In this document: piece by piece, positions 17,592 to 26,545 of the stretch
Layout of the letters: each line of letters opens with the position of its first letter
How positions within the stretch are numbered: position 1 is the first letter of the stretch
Source: Puniceicoccales bacterium
Lineage (GTDB): Bacteria; Verrucomicrobiota; Verrucomicrobiia; Opitutales; UBA953
NCBI GenBank assembly: GCA_031285745.1
Contig: JAITVQ010000159.1
Coordinates: 1 to 35,970, forward strand
Direction of reading: 5' to 3'
DNA length: 35,970 bases
Position numbers and translations under genes: made by a program
Notes under the pieces: generated by a model
Told to the model about the DNA's origin: nothing
The model's database searches: none
Seen by the model: the letters and a program-made list of their open reading frames with translations, nothing else

Positions 17592-20582
17592 ATGACAATC
17601 TCCCTTCCCCACCCTCGCGTGCTGCTCACGTTGCTTGTTTGTCTGATTGGAATTCATTCGACTGTTCTTGGTACGCCGCCACCTCCTGGGCAAAATCTCA
17701 CCTTAAAAGCTCCGATCAAGACTTGGGACGAAGGCATTCCCCTTGGCAATGGATTGACCGGTGGTTTGCTTTTCGGGAGTGATAATCTCCTCATAATCGG
17801 ACTGGATCGCGGAGATCTCTGGGATGAACGCCCCTATTCCGGAGTCGGTGCGAATTGGTGGAAAAAGTATCCTTGGCAAGATGACAGAAGCCTGCCCATC
17901 GGTGACAATGCCTACCGTGGGGCATCACCCACCAAACTCCCTGGTGGACGCATCCATATCACTCTGGCGGATGACCAAAAGCTCACCGAGTTTGGATTGA
18001 GTTATGCCACTGCCGAGGGTTATGTAAAAACCACCGGAGGACATGAAGTACGAAGCTTCTTCAGCGCAACAGCACCCATTGCCTTTTTAAAAATATCCGG
18101 CCCGGCACCTAAATCCATTGACGTGCTCAGTCCGCTGGATGTGGTCAAATACGAGCGGGGCAACAACGCCGCCGGACATAGCCCCGGCTCCGTGGACCTT
18201 CTCGGCTACCCTGATGCCACCCAAGGAAAAAACGAAACCGCCCGTTGGTATCTCCAGAAAGCCACGGACGGCTTATCCTACTGCGTCTATATCGACACCC
18301 GCCGCTCTGGTAATGAAACCGTTGCCGCCATCGCCATCACTTCCACCGAGGATGGATCCGACCCTGTGGCCATCGCCCGGCAGCGGTGCACCAATGCGCT
18401 TGCCCAAGGCTATAATGCGGCATTCCAACCACACGCTCGCTGGTGGAAAAACTTCTGGGACCAATCATCGGTAACAATTCCCCAGTCGGATATTCAGCAA
18501 CAATACACCTTTGTTCGCTATCTCTATGGCACAGGCTCCCGGCTGGGTGCTCCGCCCATGCCATTGCAGGGGGTCTGGACTGCGAATGACGGAAAACTGC
18601 CCCCCTGGAAGGGCGATTACCACACCGACCTTAATACACAAATGACCTACATCGCCTATTTTGGTTCGGGCGATTTTGAGAGCGGAAATAGCTTTCTGGA
18701 ATATCTGTGGAATTTGAGACCTTTCTTCCGCGAATTCGCGAAGGACTTCTATCAGACAAACGGGTTATCTGTCCCCGGAGTAATGACCTTGGCCGGACAA
18801 CCGATCGGCGGTTGGCCCCAATACTCTCTCTCCCCCACCAACACCGCTTGGAATGCGCATCAATTTTATCTCCACTGGCGCTACACCCAGGACAAAAAAT
18901 TCTTGCAGGAACGCGCCTATCCTTGGTGCTCGGAGGCAGGCCAATGCCTGGCTGAATTGCTGAAACCTGACGATACTGGCACGCTCAAGCTGCTTCGCTC
19001 CACTTCGCCCGAGATTCACGACAATTCTGCGCGTTCTTGGATGAAGCCGAATACCAATTACGACAACATGTGCATCAAGATGCTTTTCCTCTCCCTCCAG
19101 GAAATGGCCGATGCCTGCAACAAACCGGATGATGCAAAGAAATGGGCCACGCTGGCTGAAAAGCTCGGCCCTTGGCATGTCGCACCCGACGGGGAATTAA
19201 TGCTCAGTTCCGAGGAAAAACTCACTTACAGCCATCGTCACCTGAGCAACCTGATGGGACTGTTTCCCTTTAACTTGATCACATCCGAAGGAGGTCAGGC
19301 CCAGCAACAACAGATCAAGGCATCCTTAAATGCCTGGGATAAGTTGGGCACCCGGGCCTGGGTCGGATACAGCTTCTCCTGGATGAGTTGCCTCAGGGCT
19401 CGTGTGGGTGATGCCGAGGGAGCATTGCGCAACCTGGACATCTACACCAAGGCATTTGTCCTGCGAAATGGCTTCCACGTCAACGGTGACCAAACCCGCA
19501 GTGGTTTCTCCGGTTTCACCTACCGCCCGTTCACGCTGGAGGGCAATTTCCTCGCCATGCAGGCTGTGCACGAGATGTACCTGCAAAGCTGGAGTGCTAC
19601 TCCCGGCCAGCGCGACACGGAGGTCATCCGCGTATTCCCTGCCATGCCGTGGCGCTGGCATGAGGCCAGTTTTTCCGACCTGCGCACAGAGGGTGCGCAC
19701 CGTGTTTCCGCCCGTTGGGAAAACAATGCCACAGTCTGGTTCAAACTCGTCGCCGGGAAAAACGGCATTGTTCGCATCCGGGACAATTTCGATGGACGTG
19801 TTCCCAAATGGAGCCGCAACGGTGTCGTGAAAAAGGGAGAGAACTTTGAGGTTTCCCTAAATGCGGGCGAAATCTTGGAAGCTACCTTGGATAAACCCAA
19901 GACGATCCCTGCCGAACCGGAAAATGCAGCAGAGCCTGTTGTTATCCAGTCCCGTATCGGACTCAATGCTACCAAGCTTCCCTTGCGCCTTGGAGCCGAT
20001 GGTCATGGCGGTAATAAATTTCGCGGTGATATCGCCCAAGCTTATGTTTTTGACCGGGTACTTTCTCCCCAGGAAATCGCAGCACTCGCCATCTATGACA
20101 GGGCCATCGTTCCCACTGAAGAATCCGGACAAGGTGGTGAGTTACCCCCGGCCGCGAAAAACGCCGCAATGGCCTTCGATATCAATCGGGATGTAAAAAC
20201 CGTCGGCGGCGTTACCCGCGTTCCAGCCACAGGCAGGATAAAGGGCGAAGTTTTCCATTTCGACGGCACCGGTTACTTGGAAATTCCCTCAAGCCCTCGA
20301 CTCAACGGGACATCTGGCTTAACCTTGGCTGCGTGGATTCGCCCGGACTCCGTTGACTCCGATATGCGCATCTTCGACAAGGCCATCCCGGGACAATCCG
20401 TCGGATATCTTCTCGATACGCATCCGAAGAATTCTTTACGCCTGCTTACCCAGTTGCCGAGCTATTCGGCAAAACTACAGGTTGGAGAATGGGTTCACGT
20501 AGCCGGTACCGTTAATCCTTCGACCAAAGAAGAAGTATTGTATTTGAACGGCAAGGAAGTCTCCCGGCGTACTGCGGAATAA
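17592..20582 (+). CDS. GH95-like glycoside hydrolase with C-terminal LamG-type segments
   Basis: Start chosen at ATG 17592 giving signal peptide MTISLPHPRVLLTLLVCLIGIHSTVLG (ORF track start 17490). WDEGIPLGNGLTGGLLFG, DLNTQMTYIAYF, HRHLSNLMGLFPFNLI are GH95-like; LamG motifs at C-terminus. Confidence 0.8.
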   Translation: MTISLPHPRVLLTLLVCLIGIHSTVLGTPPPPGQNLTLKAPIKTWDEGIPLGNGLTGGLLFGSDNLLIIGLDRGDLWDERPYSGVGANWWKKYPWQDDRSLPIGDNAYRGASPTKLPGGRIHITLADDQKLTEFGLSYATAEGYVKTTGGHEVRSFFSATAPIAFLKISGPAPKSIDVLSPLDVVKYERGNNAAGHSPGSVDLLGYPDATQGKNETARWYLQKATDGLSYCVYIDTRRSGNETVAAIAITSTEDGSDPVAIARQRCTNALAQGYNAAFQPHARWWKNFWDQSSVTIPQSDIQQQYTFVRYLYGTGSRLGAPPMPLQGVWTANDGKLPPWKGDYHTDLNTQMTYIAYFGSGDFESGNSFLEYLWNLRPFFREFAKDFYQTNGLSVPGVMTLAGQPIGGWPQYSLSPTNTAWNAHQFYLHWRYTQDKKFLQERAYPWCSEAGQCLAELLKPDDTGTLKLLRSTSPEIHDNSARSWMKPNTNYDNMCIKMLFLSLQEMADACNKPDDAKKWATLAEKLGPWHVAPDGELMLSSEEKLTYSHRHLSNLMGLFPFNLITSEGGQAQQQQIKASLNAWDKLGTRAWVGYSFSWMSCLRARVGDAEGALRNLDIYTKAFVLRNGFHVNGDQTRSGFSGFTYRPFTLEGNFLAMQAVHEMYLQSWSATPGQRDTEVIRVFPAMPWRWHEASFSDLRTEGAHRVSARWENNATVWFKLVAGKNGIVRIRDNFDGRVPKWSRNGVVKKGENFEVSLNAGEILEATLDKPKTIPAEPENAAEPVVIQSRIGLNATKLPLRLGADGHGGNKFRGDIAQAYVFDRVLSPQEIAALAIYDRAIVPTEESGQGGELPPAAKNAAMAFDINRDVKTVGGVTRVPATGRIKGEVFHFDGTGYLEIPSSPRLNGTSGLTLAAWIRPDSVDSDMRIFDKAIPGQSVGYLLDTHPKNSLRLLTQLPSYSAKLQVGEWVHVAGTVNPSTKEEVLYLNGKEVSRRTAE

Positions 20583-20614
20583 TCAGCAGCGGGCCGGACA
20601 CAGGATTTACAGGA

Positions 20615-20645
20615 AAAAATGGAGGGGCGAGGTCCTCCATTTTTA
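20615..20645 (+). terminator. intrinsic terminator of the GH95-like gene
   Basis: 11-bp stem AAAAATGGAGG/CCTCCATTTTT, 8-nt loop, T-run in the 3' arm. Confidence 0.8.
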
Positions 20646-20937
20646 TATATTAAAGGGCAAATTCGTATAAGCATGATATTTGCACCTCTTCGCATCCCTT
20701 GTGGTTAAGCAAAAACTTTGATTGGCATAGCCCTAATGCTTCCGCTGTATCAGTTGCGGGACGTTGCATTATATTGCTAAAATAATAAATTTTCAAATAT
20801 CGCCCAATTACCCTTATAGAGTTCTCCGACGATATATAATTGGATTTACCAAGTATTATAGTGGCTTTACGGTATTTGTCTTAATGGTCGATGTCTCGGT
20901 CATTTTTCTTCGCCTACCAAGCCCGTCCCCGTTCCTC

Positions 20938-23900
20938 ATGGAAAAAATCCTCCTGCGCCTTCGCGCACTCTGGTTGATCGCTTTGTACCTGTCCCTGTTT
21001 CAACCTGCCGCCATACTGGCAGACGAACCAACTGCTCAACCTCCCGGCATCGGCGACACCGCCCCCGATTTCACTTTTGTCAATTTTGACGGTCAAGAAC
21101 ACAAACTCTCCGAGTTTCGCGGCAAACCGCTCATCCTGGATTTCTGGGCGACCTGGTGCGGCCCCTGTATCGGGGAAATTCCCACCCTGCGGGCTGTTCA
21201 CCAGGAAATGAAGGAAAAGGACTTTGTCGTCCTCAGCGTCAGCATCGACGACAAACTCGAAACGGCCAAGAACTACGTCGCGAAAAACAACATGCCCTGG
21301 ATGCAGGGCCATGCCTCGGGCGCGTGGAAAAGCGAACCGATCAAAAAATATCAGGTCGATGGAATTCCCTCCATTTGGTTGATTGATGCCAAGGGGCTCA
21401 TCCGGGCGACCGACTTGCGCAAGGAGGAAACCAAGACGGCAGCTCGCCTGCTCTTGGAGGGCAAACTCAAGCTGGCGCCTGATCCTGCGGTCAAGGTCTC
21501 CGGCCAGGTGGTGGACGAAAAAGGTGCTCCCGTGGCCGGAGCGAAGGTCGTGATTTATGCTACCCGTAATGGGGATATTGCCAAGGGTCTTTTGCCAAAG
21601 AGTCTCGATACGAAAACCTTCACCACCGACGAAAACGGAGTCTGGACCTGCGCAGAAATGTTTGCCGGTGCCACGCGAATCGACATGGGCGGCTACCATT
21701 ACGATTACGACTCCGGGAGTGGATTTTTTGAAATGCAAGAGTTTGACGAGACTACCCGTGATCAGTTCTACGACGGGAAGACCAAGATTGTCCTCCGCCA
21801 TGGCATCCGGGTTTCCGGTGTGGTCAAAGATGGCCAAGGTAACCCGGTGCCCAATATTCCAGTTCTCCTTGGCGGCATTGAAGACTCCATGAACAGTATT
21901 CTTCCGCGCAAGACTGATGCCCAGGGCGCTTTCACCTATACCGTGGAGGAAAACAGCTACAAGGTGAGTTTCGGTGTCAATATCAAGGGCTACGCGCCTG
22001 AACTGAAAACGGTAACTTTGGCGGAAGCCAGAAAAGGCGTCGAAATTATCCTAAAGCCTCCGCAGACCATCAAGGGTATCGTGGTCGATGAGCAGGGGAA
22101 CCCACTGGGCAACGTCTGGATCTGCCTCGACGGCTGGCGGGACGGGAGCCGGATGCTGGGCAGTAAAATCGCACATTCGAAAAGAGATGGCACCTTCGAA
22201 TACCAAGGTATGCCGGATGACGACGTATACTTTGGATTCATGTTGAAAGGCTATGCTAGCAGACGGCACATTCCCCTCAAGGCCGGGGAGGAAAACAAGG
22301 TCGTCCTGCTGCCGCCCACTCGGGTTACGGTGACTGTGCTGGATGCCGAGACGAATGAGCCGATCAGAAACTTCAGCGTAGATCGCGGTTATATTTACTC
22401 CCGGGGAAAACAGCCTGAGAGCCACATGACCTGGGGCTCCAACAAGGAAGGCTGGATGGGATACAGTGAGATAAAAATGGGGGAGGCGGGACGATTTGAA
22501 AACGAACTCAATCTTACGACACCCGGTTATGCGTACCGCATTTCGACTGAAGGGTATTACGCCGCCGAGTCAGAGCGAGTGGTCATGGACGGGAAAGCCC
22601 ACGAACTAGTGGTCAAACTCAAAAAAGGCACACCATTGCATCTCACTATCACAGATGCTCAAGGCCGTCCGGCGGCTGGTGCCGAGGTAGCATTTCGGAC
22701 CATAGTGAAAGATAAATATCCCTGGATTAAATTCATCGACGGAAAATATGAGGATCGTGGATACAGAAAAGATGACGAATCCCAGAAGATCGGTGAAGAT
22801 GGTACATTGACCCTCCCGCCCACGGCGGAACGGTTCCGCCTGATGATCGGGCATCCCTCGGGCTGGGCCAATATCAGTTCGGATGATCTGGTGGCGAGCA
22901 AAACCATTATGCTTGCTCCCTGGGAGCGGATCAAAGGCAAGTCTTTTGCCGGGAAAAAGCCCAATGTCGGAGCTACGGTTACCTATACGTCTATTGGGCG
23001 ATATAGTCTGGGCCGTTATGGAGTCCACGGCGAAGCCGACAACATGACTTGGAAGTCCATCGCCGTCGTCGATGAGAATGGCGACTTTGAGATAAAATAT
23101 GCCGTGCCCAAGATGGGCTGGGTCAATGACGGAACTGTTACCGACCGGGTTTACATTACTCCCGGAGACGTGAGCGAGATTCACCTCGGCGGGAAAGGAC
23201 GTCCAATTATCGGAAAGGTTGTCCCTCCTCCCGAATCCAAGGAAAAAGACGTGCCTGTCTGGGGAGGAAGCATCCGGTTGGCCGATGTTAAATTTGAATC
23301 ATCACCTAAATCCCAGTTGGGCGACGACGAATGGGAGATGGATACGACGGGGAGGCGGGATGACGGACTCTCCGAGGTCGACAAAGATAAAAACGATCTG
23401 GAAAGTTATCTATGGTACCAGAAAACCAGACAAACGTACTTCAGGATGAATGCCGACGGGACGACCTTCCGCATCGAAAATGTCCTGCCCGGCAAATATA
23501 CCATCGAGGTCGGAGGCTACGTCAAGGGAGAGCAGACCGTCGAGGTCACCCTTGCCGAAGGCCAGCAATACATGGAAGACCCGCAGGAGATTCCTCCGAT
23601 CCAACTTCAGGACACGGAAAAATGCAAAGTCGGCTCCGAGGCTCCCGATCTCGTTTTTATCGATGTTGACGGCAAGGCGCATCGCCTGTCCGAATACCGA
23701 GGCAAGCACGTGCTATTCTATGTCTGGAAAGCCAAGTACCGGTACGGACGCGAGGAACTTGCCATTTTCCAGGCTCTCCGGGAAAAATACCGGGAGAATG
23801 GTAAGCTCGTAATTCTCCTGCTCAACAGCGACGAGAAACCTGAACTCGTCCGTCGTTTCATTCAGGAGAAGAATATTTCCGGGCCGTATTTCTTCCTGAA

Positions 23901-24066
23901 AAAGGAAAGCCTATCGGAGTTGGATGAGGATGCTCCCAAATCTCCTGCCTATGCCTGTGTCTGGCTGGTCGACCCCCAAGGGAAAATCCTGTCCAAATAT
24001 CTTTATGAAGACGAAATCGAAAAGGCCCTCCAACAGCACCTGAACACTCCGGCAGAGTCCAAATAG
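20938..24066 (+). CDS. secreted TlpA-like redoxin protein with carboxypeptidase-regulatory-like repeats and a second C-terminal thioredoxin-like domain
   Basis: Start chosen at ATG 20938 (signal peptide MEKILLRLRALWLIALYLSLFQPAAILA); FWATWCGPCIGEIPTLR; several VSGQVVDEKGAPVAGAKV-type repeats; C-terminal APDLVFIDVDGKAHRLSEYRGKHVLFYVWKAKYRYG. Confidence 0.85.
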   Translation: MEKILLRLRALWLIALYLSLFQPAAILADEPTAQPPGIGDTAPDFTFVNFDGQEHKLSEFRGKPLILDFWATWCGPCIGEIPTLRAVHQEMKEKDFVVLSVSIDDKLETAKNYVAKNNMPWMQGHASGAWKSEPIKKYQVDGIPSIWLIDAKGLIRATDLRKEETKTAARLLLEGKLKLAPDPAVKVSGQVVDEKGAPVAGAKVVIYATRNGDIAKGLLPKSLDTKTFTTDENGVWTCAEMFAGATRIDMGGYHYDYDSGSGFFEMQEFDETTRDQFYDGKTKIVLRHGIRVSGVVKDGQGNPVPNIPVLLGGIEDSMNSILPRKTDAQGAFTYTVEENSYKVSFGVNIKGYAPELKTVTLAEARKGVEIILKPPQTIKGIVVDEQGNPLGNVWICLDGWRDGSRMLGSKIAHSKRDGTFEYQGMPDDDVYFGFMLKGYASRRHIPLKAGEENKVVLLPPTRVTVTVLDAETNEPIRNFSVDRGYIYSRGKQPESHMTWGSNKEGWMGYSEIKMGEAGRFENELNLTTPGYAYRISTEGYYAAESERVVMDGKAHELVVKLKKGTPLHLTITDAQGRPAAGAEVAFRTIVKDKYPWIKFIDGKYEDRGYRKDDESQKIGEDGTLTLPPTAERFRLMIGHPSGWANISSDDLVASKTIMLAPWERIKGKSFAGKKPNVGATVTYTSIGRYSLGRYGVHGEADNMTWKSIAVVDENGDFEIKYAVPKMGWVNDGTVTDRVYITPGDVSEIHLGGKGRPIIGKVVPPPESKEKDVPVWGGSIRLADVKFESSPKSQLGDDEWEMDTTGRRDDGLSEVDKDKNDLESYLWYQKTRQTYFRMNADGTTFRIENVLPGKYTIEVGGYVKGEQTVEVTLAEGQQYMEDPQEIPPIQLQDTEKCKVGSEAPDLVFIDVDGKAHRLSEYRGKHVLFYVWKAKYRYGREELAIFQALREKYRENGKLVILLLNSDEKPELVRRFIQEKNISGPYFFLKKESLSELDEDAPKSPAYACVWLVDPQGKILSKYLYEDEIEKALQQHLNTPAESK

Positions 24067-24080
24067 TAGCAAATAGTAGC

Positions 24081-24097
24081 GCAGGCTTCCAGCCTGC
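24081..24097. repeat. short palindrome GCAGGC-TTCCA-GCCTGC after tandem AAATAGTAGC x2 (24061-24080)
   Basis: Read directly; stop codon of the preceding CDS lies in the first 10-mer. Confidence 0.8.
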
Positions 24098-24226
24098 CTA
24101 TTATGATTTGCTTTGGATAAACAGAAAGGTTGCTATCAGACGCCATGGAGCATGCTAGGATCTTTGCAGTTCACTTTGCAACTTTCGCATTTCTAATTTT
24201 CGATTTATCATTTCTAATCCTTCCCA

Positions 24227-24940
24227 ATGTCCACATTCGCCATACTTTTAGCCGGTGGCTCCGGTAGTCGCATGCGCGGCGTCGTCCGCGACAAAATCCT
24301 TGAACCGCTCGCGGGCATCCCAGTCATTGCCCATTCTGTCAAAGCGTTTATCGAGTCCGAGGTCATCGACGGTTTCGTCATCGTATGTCGTGACGATGAA
24401 CAGCAGGCAGAAATCACCAACGCTATCCAGCCATGGTTGACCAAGGATGTTCCCTTGTATTGGGCACGCGGCGGGAAGGAACGGCAGGACTCCGTCCTAA
24501 ACGGATTGGAATGCTGCCCTGAAAATACCAGTATCGTGTTCATCCACGATAGCGCCCGCCCCCTTGTTCAAAAAGAATCCCTGATTAAACTGGCCGATAC
24601 TGCCCTGCTCAATGGCGCGGGAGTACTGGCCCATCGTGTCAAGGATACCATCAAGCAAGTCCCGCCCCAAACCAAGCCGGGCATCTCTGTCGACCATGTG
24701 GATCTGGACCGTTCGACGCTCTGGGCGATGGAAACCCCGCAGGTCTTCCGCCATTCATTGATTCTCGCCGCCTATCGGAAAATAATCACGGAAAAGATCC
24801 CCATTACCGACGATGTAGCAGCCGCCACTCATGCCGGACACAAAGTTGCCCTCGTCGAAAACCTGCATCCCAACCCCAAGATTACAGACCCGCACGACTT
24901 ATTGTTGGTAGAGTTCTTGCTAAAACAAAAACGCATTTAG
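24227..24940 (+). CDS. ispD: 2-C-methyl-D-erythritol 4-phosphate cytidylyltransferase
   Basis: 237 aa; LLAGGSGSRMRG, GGKERQDSVLNGLE, IHDSARPLV, VKDTIKQV, METPQVFRH, ITDDVAAATHAGHKV. Confidence 0.93.
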   Translation: MSTFAILLAGGSGSRMRGVVRDKILEPLAGIPVIAHSVKAFIESEVIDGFVIVCRDDEQQAEITNAIQPWLTKDVPLYWARGGKERQDSVLNGLECCPENTSIVFIHDSARPLVQKESLIKLADTALLNGAGVLAHRVKDTIKQVPPQTKPGISVDHVDLDRSTLWAMETPQVFRHSLILAAYRKIITEKIPITDDVAAATHAGHKVALVENLHPNPKITDPHDLLLVEFLLKQKRI

Positions 24941-24972
24941 CAAACCCAGTGCTCAACATTGAAGCACATGTG

Positions 24973-24997
24973 GCATCACAGCCGCCTTGTGTGATGC
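24973..24997. terminator. hairpin between convergent ispD and trpB
   Basis: 8-bp stem GCATCACA/TGTGATGC, 9-nt loop. Confidence 0.5.
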
Positions 24998-25028
24998 AGA
25001 TGTTGCCGTTGGATTTCCTGCGATCTCC

Positions 25029-25070
25029 ACGCAGGAGCTGCAGGCATCCGTAGAAAGAAAGCTCCTGCGT
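25029..25070. terminator. hairpin between convergent ispD and trpB
   Basis: 11-bp stem ACGCAGGAGCT/AGCTCCTGCGT, 20-nt loop. Confidence 0.55.
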
Positions 25071-25074
25071 CAGT

Positions 25075-26307
25075 TTATATAGTGAGCGTAGTTCCCATCG
25101 CCTTGGCAGCATGCCAGACGTCCTTGTCTCCCCGGCCCGAAAGATTGACGAGCAGAATCTTGTCTGTCGGCAGTGTTGGAGCGAGTTTGATGGCATGAGC
25201 CAATGCGTGCGAGGATTCCAAGGCAGGCAGGATTCCTTCGGTGCGGCACAGCAGTTTAAAAGCATCCAGCGCTTCCATGTCATTGGCATGGCCGTATTGG
25301 ATACGCCCCTTTTTCCAATAGTAGGCATGTTCGGGGCCGACGGCAGCATAATCCAGTCCAGCTGAGACAGAATGAGTGCCCTCAATCTGCCCTTCCTTGT
25401 CCTGTAAAATGTAGGTCATGCAGCCTTGGAGAACACCCAATTTCCCACCCGAAAAACGCGCCGCATGTTCGCCCGGAGCAATTGCCCGACCTCCGGCTTC
25501 GACACCAATGAGTGTGACATTAGGATCATCCAAATACTCGAAAAAAGATCCGATGGCATTGCTGCCGCCGCCCACACAGGCAATGACATAATCGGGCAAA
25601 CGTTTTTCCTCTTGCAGCATTTGTTCGCGCGATTCCTTGGAAATAACCCGTTGAAAATCACGGACCATCATGGGGAATGGATGCGCGCCGTAGGCAGTGC
25701 CAAGTATGTAGTGAGTATTGCGCACATTGGTCACCCAGTCTCGCATGGCTTCGTTGACCGCCTCCTTGAGTGTTTTCTGTCCGGCATTCACAGCACGGAC
25801 CTCGGCACCCATGAGTTGCATTCGATATACATTGAGCGCCTGGCGAGCCATGTCCGTAGCGCCCATGTAAACCACACACTCCAAGCCAAATTTGGCGCAA
25901 ATCGACGCCGTAGCCACTCCATGCTGGCCGGCACCGGTCTCGGCGATGACCCGCTTTTTGCCCATGCATCGGGCCAGCAGTGCCTGCCCAACGGCGTTGT
26001 TGATTTTATGGGCTCCCGTGTGCAGCAGATCCTCGCGCTTGAGGTAAATCTTGGCACCTCCCAGATGCCGGGTCAGCCCTTCGGCATAATAAAGAATAGA
26101 GGGACGCCCGATGTATTGTTTTTGCAGATGGGCCAATTCTGCCTGGAATTCCGGATCTTCCTTTGCGGAAAGATAAGCCTTCGTCAATTCAGCCAGTGGC
26201 GTCATCAATGTCTCAGGAACGTAGATGCCTCCGAATTCGCCAAAATGCCCCGAAGCATCGGGCAGGCTAAAGCGAGGCGCAGAAGAAGTGGTGGCAGAAT
26301 TACTCAT
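25075..26307 (-). CDS. trpB: tryptophan synthase beta subunit
   Basis: 410 aa; [69 protein letters not shown]. Confidence 0.97.
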   Translation of the reverse strand: MSNSATTSSAPRFSLPDASGHFGEFGGIYVPETLMTPLAELTKAYLSAKEDPEFQAELAHLQKQYIGRPSILYYAEGLTRHLGGAKIYLKREDLLHTGAHKINNAVGQALLARCMGKKRVIAETGAGQHGVATASICAKFGLECVVYMGATDMARQALNVYRMQLMGAEVRAVNAGQKTLKEAVNEAMRDWVTNVRNTHYILGTAYGAHPFPMMVRDFQRVISKESREQMLQEEKRLPDYVIACVGGGSNAIGSFFEYLDDPNVTLIGVEAGGRAIAPGEHAARFSGGKLGVLQGCMTYILQDKEGQIEGTHSVSAGLDYAAVGPEHAYYWKKGRIQYGHANDMEALDAFKLLCRTEGILPALESSHALAHAIKLAPTLPTDKILLVNLSGRGDKDVWHAAKAMGTTLTI

Positions 26308-26367
26308 GTTCTCCCGGCACCGTTACGGAGAACGGCTTGAAAGGCAATGTAAGAAGAAGGAAGGGTA

Positions 26368-26531
26368 AGGGGGCAAAGCGTCAGAGCGTCAAAGGGGGCA
26401 CTTAATTACAAATTACGAATGGAAAAAATTCTTCCATCTCTCTTTGTGCCTCTCGTATTTCCACTTCTGCCATCTGCCTTCTTCCTTCTGCCTTTTGCAT
26501 CTTCCCTTTGGCGTTCTGACGCTTTACCCCT
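26368..26531. repeat. imperfect ~28-bp inverted repeat (arms 26368-26396 and 26504-26531) with short-period purine/pyrimidine repeats
   Basis: AGGGGGCAAAGCGTCAGAGCGTCAAAGGG versus reverse complement AGGGGTAAAGCGTCAGAACGCCAAAGGG. Confidence 0.85.
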
Positions 26532-26545
26532 CTGTCCCTTCTGCA

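Noticed and set aside
20720-20745. Sigma-54-like TTGGCATAGCCCTAATGC upstream of the TlpA-like gene
   Set aside because: The GG and GC dinucleotides are 12 nt apart instead of the required 10, so it does not fit the -24/-12 consensus.
20914-21837. Minus-strand 307-aa ORF opposite the TlpA-like gene
   Set aside because: Antisense shadow over a well supported CDS with WCGPC thioredoxin motif.
26410-26490. In-frame Trp codons on the minus strand upstream of trpB (RWQKWKYERHKERWKNFFHS*), resembling a trp leader peptide
   Set aside because: No ATG/GTG/TTG start in frame could be found, and the Trp codons fall within the short-period AGGCAG/AGATGG repeat region, so repetition explains them better.
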